A stretch of 14,673 bases of DNA, taken from assembly GCA_964390645.1 (NCBI GenBank), contig CAYMLL010000200.1:1-14673 (forward strand). Direction: 5' to 3'. The notes under the pieces are model-generated. The model saw only the letters and a program-made list of their open reading frames with translations, had not been told where the DNA came from and searched no databases. Position 1 is the stretch's first letter; each line of letters starts with the position of its first letter. Position numbers and translations under genes: made by a program. This document shows, piece by piece, positions 13,545 through 14,673 of the stretch. This DNA is from CAYMLL01 sp964390645 (GTDB lineage Bacteria; Planctomycetota; UBA8108).

Positions 13545-14673
13545 ATGAGCGTTACCCGAAGGTCTTTTCTGCAGACCGCGGTGCTCGGGCTGGGCGCGAC
13601 GCCGGGGGTGCTCCTGCGGGCCGCCGAGAGGGTCGTGGGCTCTCCCGGCGACCAGGTTCTGGTCGTCGTGCAGCTCTGCGGCGGCAACGACGGTCTGAAC
13701 ACAGTCATCCCGTTCGAGAGTGACGTCTACCACCGCAGCCGGCCGACGCTGGCTATCTCGAAGCCCTCCGTGCTGAAGCTCGACGCTCGTGCTTCGCTCG
13801 ACGTCGGGCTCCACCCCCGGATGAGCGCGATAAGGGAGCTCCACGACGAGGGACACGTGGCCGTTGTCCAGGGAATCGGCTATCCGAACCCGAGCCGCAG
13901 CCACTTTCGCAGCATGGACATCTGGCACACGGCTCGCCCTGGGGATCTCGAGGCCGACAAGGGCTGGCTCGGACGCAGCCTGGAGCTGGGTGACGCTTCC
14001 CTCGACGCCCTGCGCATCGGCGGGGGGAAACTCCCTCTGGCGCTTCAGGGCCGGCGTCACGTCGCCAGCCTCCAGAACCTCGATTTCCTCGATTTTCTCG
14101 CGTCCAGCAGAGGCCGCGAGATGCGCCGCGTCATGACGGCGGTTCACGCTCCGGCACGCGAGGGAGGCGTCGAGGTCGTGCGCGGGCTCGCGGAGACCAC
14201 GATCCAGTCGCTCGAGAAGATCGTCGAGGTTCGCGAGAGGCGCGTGCCGGTCGAGTATCCGGACAGCAGCCTTGCCGAGCGTCTCCGCTGGGTAGGGCAG
14301 ATGGTAGACGGCGGCTACCCGTCACGGATCTTCTACGTCTCGCAGGGTGGCTACGACACGCACGCGCAGCAGGGCGACTTGCACGGCGAGCTGCTCGGTA
14401 GGCTCTCCGATGCGATCGGCGCGTTTTACCGTCATGTCGACGAGGTCGGCGCCTCCAGGCGGGTCACGGTCGTCGTCTTTTCCGAGTTCGGGCGGCGCGT
14501 CAGGGAGAACGGCAGCCTCGGCACCGACCACGGTTGCGCCGCGCCTGCGCTGGTGATCTCCGGGCGTGTGAAGGGCGGCCTCCACGGGGAGCACCCGAGT
14601 CTTGCTGATCTCGATCAGGGCGACCTCCGGTACGGAGTCGACTTCCGCTGTCTCTACGCCACCGTTATCGAGG
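13545..14673 (+). CDS. DUF1501 family protein, Tat-exported (C-terminus cut by window end)
   Basis: An open frame of 376 complete codons runs from ATG 13545, with GAAGGAG (13531-13537) 7 bases upstream, to the window end. The N-terminus TRRSFLQTAVLGLGA is a twin-arginine (Tat) signal, so the protein should be exported folded, perhaps with a cofactor or metal. DUF1501 marks are LCGGNDGLNTVIP (44-56), an SHF motif near residue 121, GYDTH (269-273), SEFGRR (313-318) and GTDHG (326-330). The fold is related to the alkaline phosphatase/sulfatase superfamily, and the Asp/His motifs sit where metal ligands lie in those enzymes; no activity is established. It starts 31 bases after the DUF1800 stop. 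This Tat protein plus leaderless DUF1800 partner is the usual arrangement. The missing part is probably a few dozen residues. Confidence 0.94.
   Translation, partial: MSVTRRSFLQTAVLGLGATPGVLLRAAERVVGSPGDQVLVVVQLCGGNDGLNTVIPFESDVYHRSRPTLAISKPSVLKLDARASLDVGLHPRMSAIRELHDEGHVAVVQGIGYPNPSRSHFRSMDIWHTARPGDLEADKGWLGRSLELGDASLDALRIGGGKLPLALQGRRHVASLQNLDFLDFLASSRGREMRRVMTAVHAPAREGGVEVVRGLAETTIQSLEKIVEVRERRVPVEYPDSSLAERLRWVGQMVDGGYPSRIFYVSQGGYDTHAQQGDLHGELLGRLSDAIGAFYRHVDEVGASRRVTVVVFSEFGRRVRENGSLGTDHGCAAPALVISGRVKGGLHGEHPSLADLDQGDLRYGVDFRCLYATVIE

Noticed and set aside
13272..14147. Minus-strand open frame of 291 codons across the DUF1800/DUF1501 junction
   Set aside because: It is antisense to two genes with clear family motifs and has no recognisable features of its own.
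1..14673. Frequent CTCGAG/CTCGA-type hexamers
   Set aside because: They follow from preferred Leu/Glu/Asp/Arg codons (CTC, GAG, GAC, CGC) in coding sequence and show no periodic or intergenic clustering.
1..14673. CRISPR arrays, tRNA or rRNA genes, insertion sequences
   Set aside because: I found no regularly spaced repeats, no cloverleaf-like segments and no transposase-like frames or terminal repeats.

Overview
The window is high-GC chromosomal DNA, most likely from a member of the Planctomycetota or a close relative. This rests on three things seen together: a secreted protein with a two-loop dockerin-like C-terminus of the 'GDCN.D..VDISD' style, a DUF1800-DUF1501 gene pair, and many exported proteins without recognisable families. 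This is inference; no rRNA or marker gene is present. I found no tRNA, rRNA, CRISPR array, transposase, integrase or phage gene. No gene-free stretch exceeds 300 bases; the longest is 4016-4298 (283 bases).

Layout. Left end: a lipoprotein gene on the minus strand, cut by the window start (1-933), faces away from a secreted three-module lamin-tail-like protein with a dockerin-like C-terminus (1162-3159). Next come three minus-strand housekeeping genes: nagB (3224-4015), read from what looks like its own sigma70-type promoter, and the trkA-trkH potassium uptake operon (7246 down to 4299). A small membrane-anchored coiled-coil protein (7479-7826) starts divergently from trkA. Everything further right is on the plus strand: an exported protein with a carbohydrate-binding-like C-terminal domain (8014-8979), a cystathionine beta-lyase-like PLP enzyme with a TTG start (9029-10183), a 611-residue exported protein of unknown function (10392-12227), a DUF1800 gene (12239-13513) and a Tat-exported DUF1501 gene cut by the window end (13545-14673).

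How they work together. TrkA is the cytoplasmic NAD(H)-binding RCK subunit that gates the TrkH pore, so those two form one transporter. The last three genes are tightly spaced, with good Shine-Dalgarno sequences in the gaps, and probably form one transcript; they are the best candidate here for a poorly understood envelope-associated function. The nagB and metC-like genes are single metabolic genes without pathway neighbours.

The intergenic gaps hold several clear dyads: a perfect 16-bp palindrome just upstream of trkA, alternative hairpins ahead of the metC-like gene, a 9-bp-stem hairpin ahead of the 611-residue protein, and two hairpins between 7827 and 8013. I saw no obvious defence system or other plainly novel multi-gene system. 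The interest lies in the uncharacterised exported proteins and these dyads.
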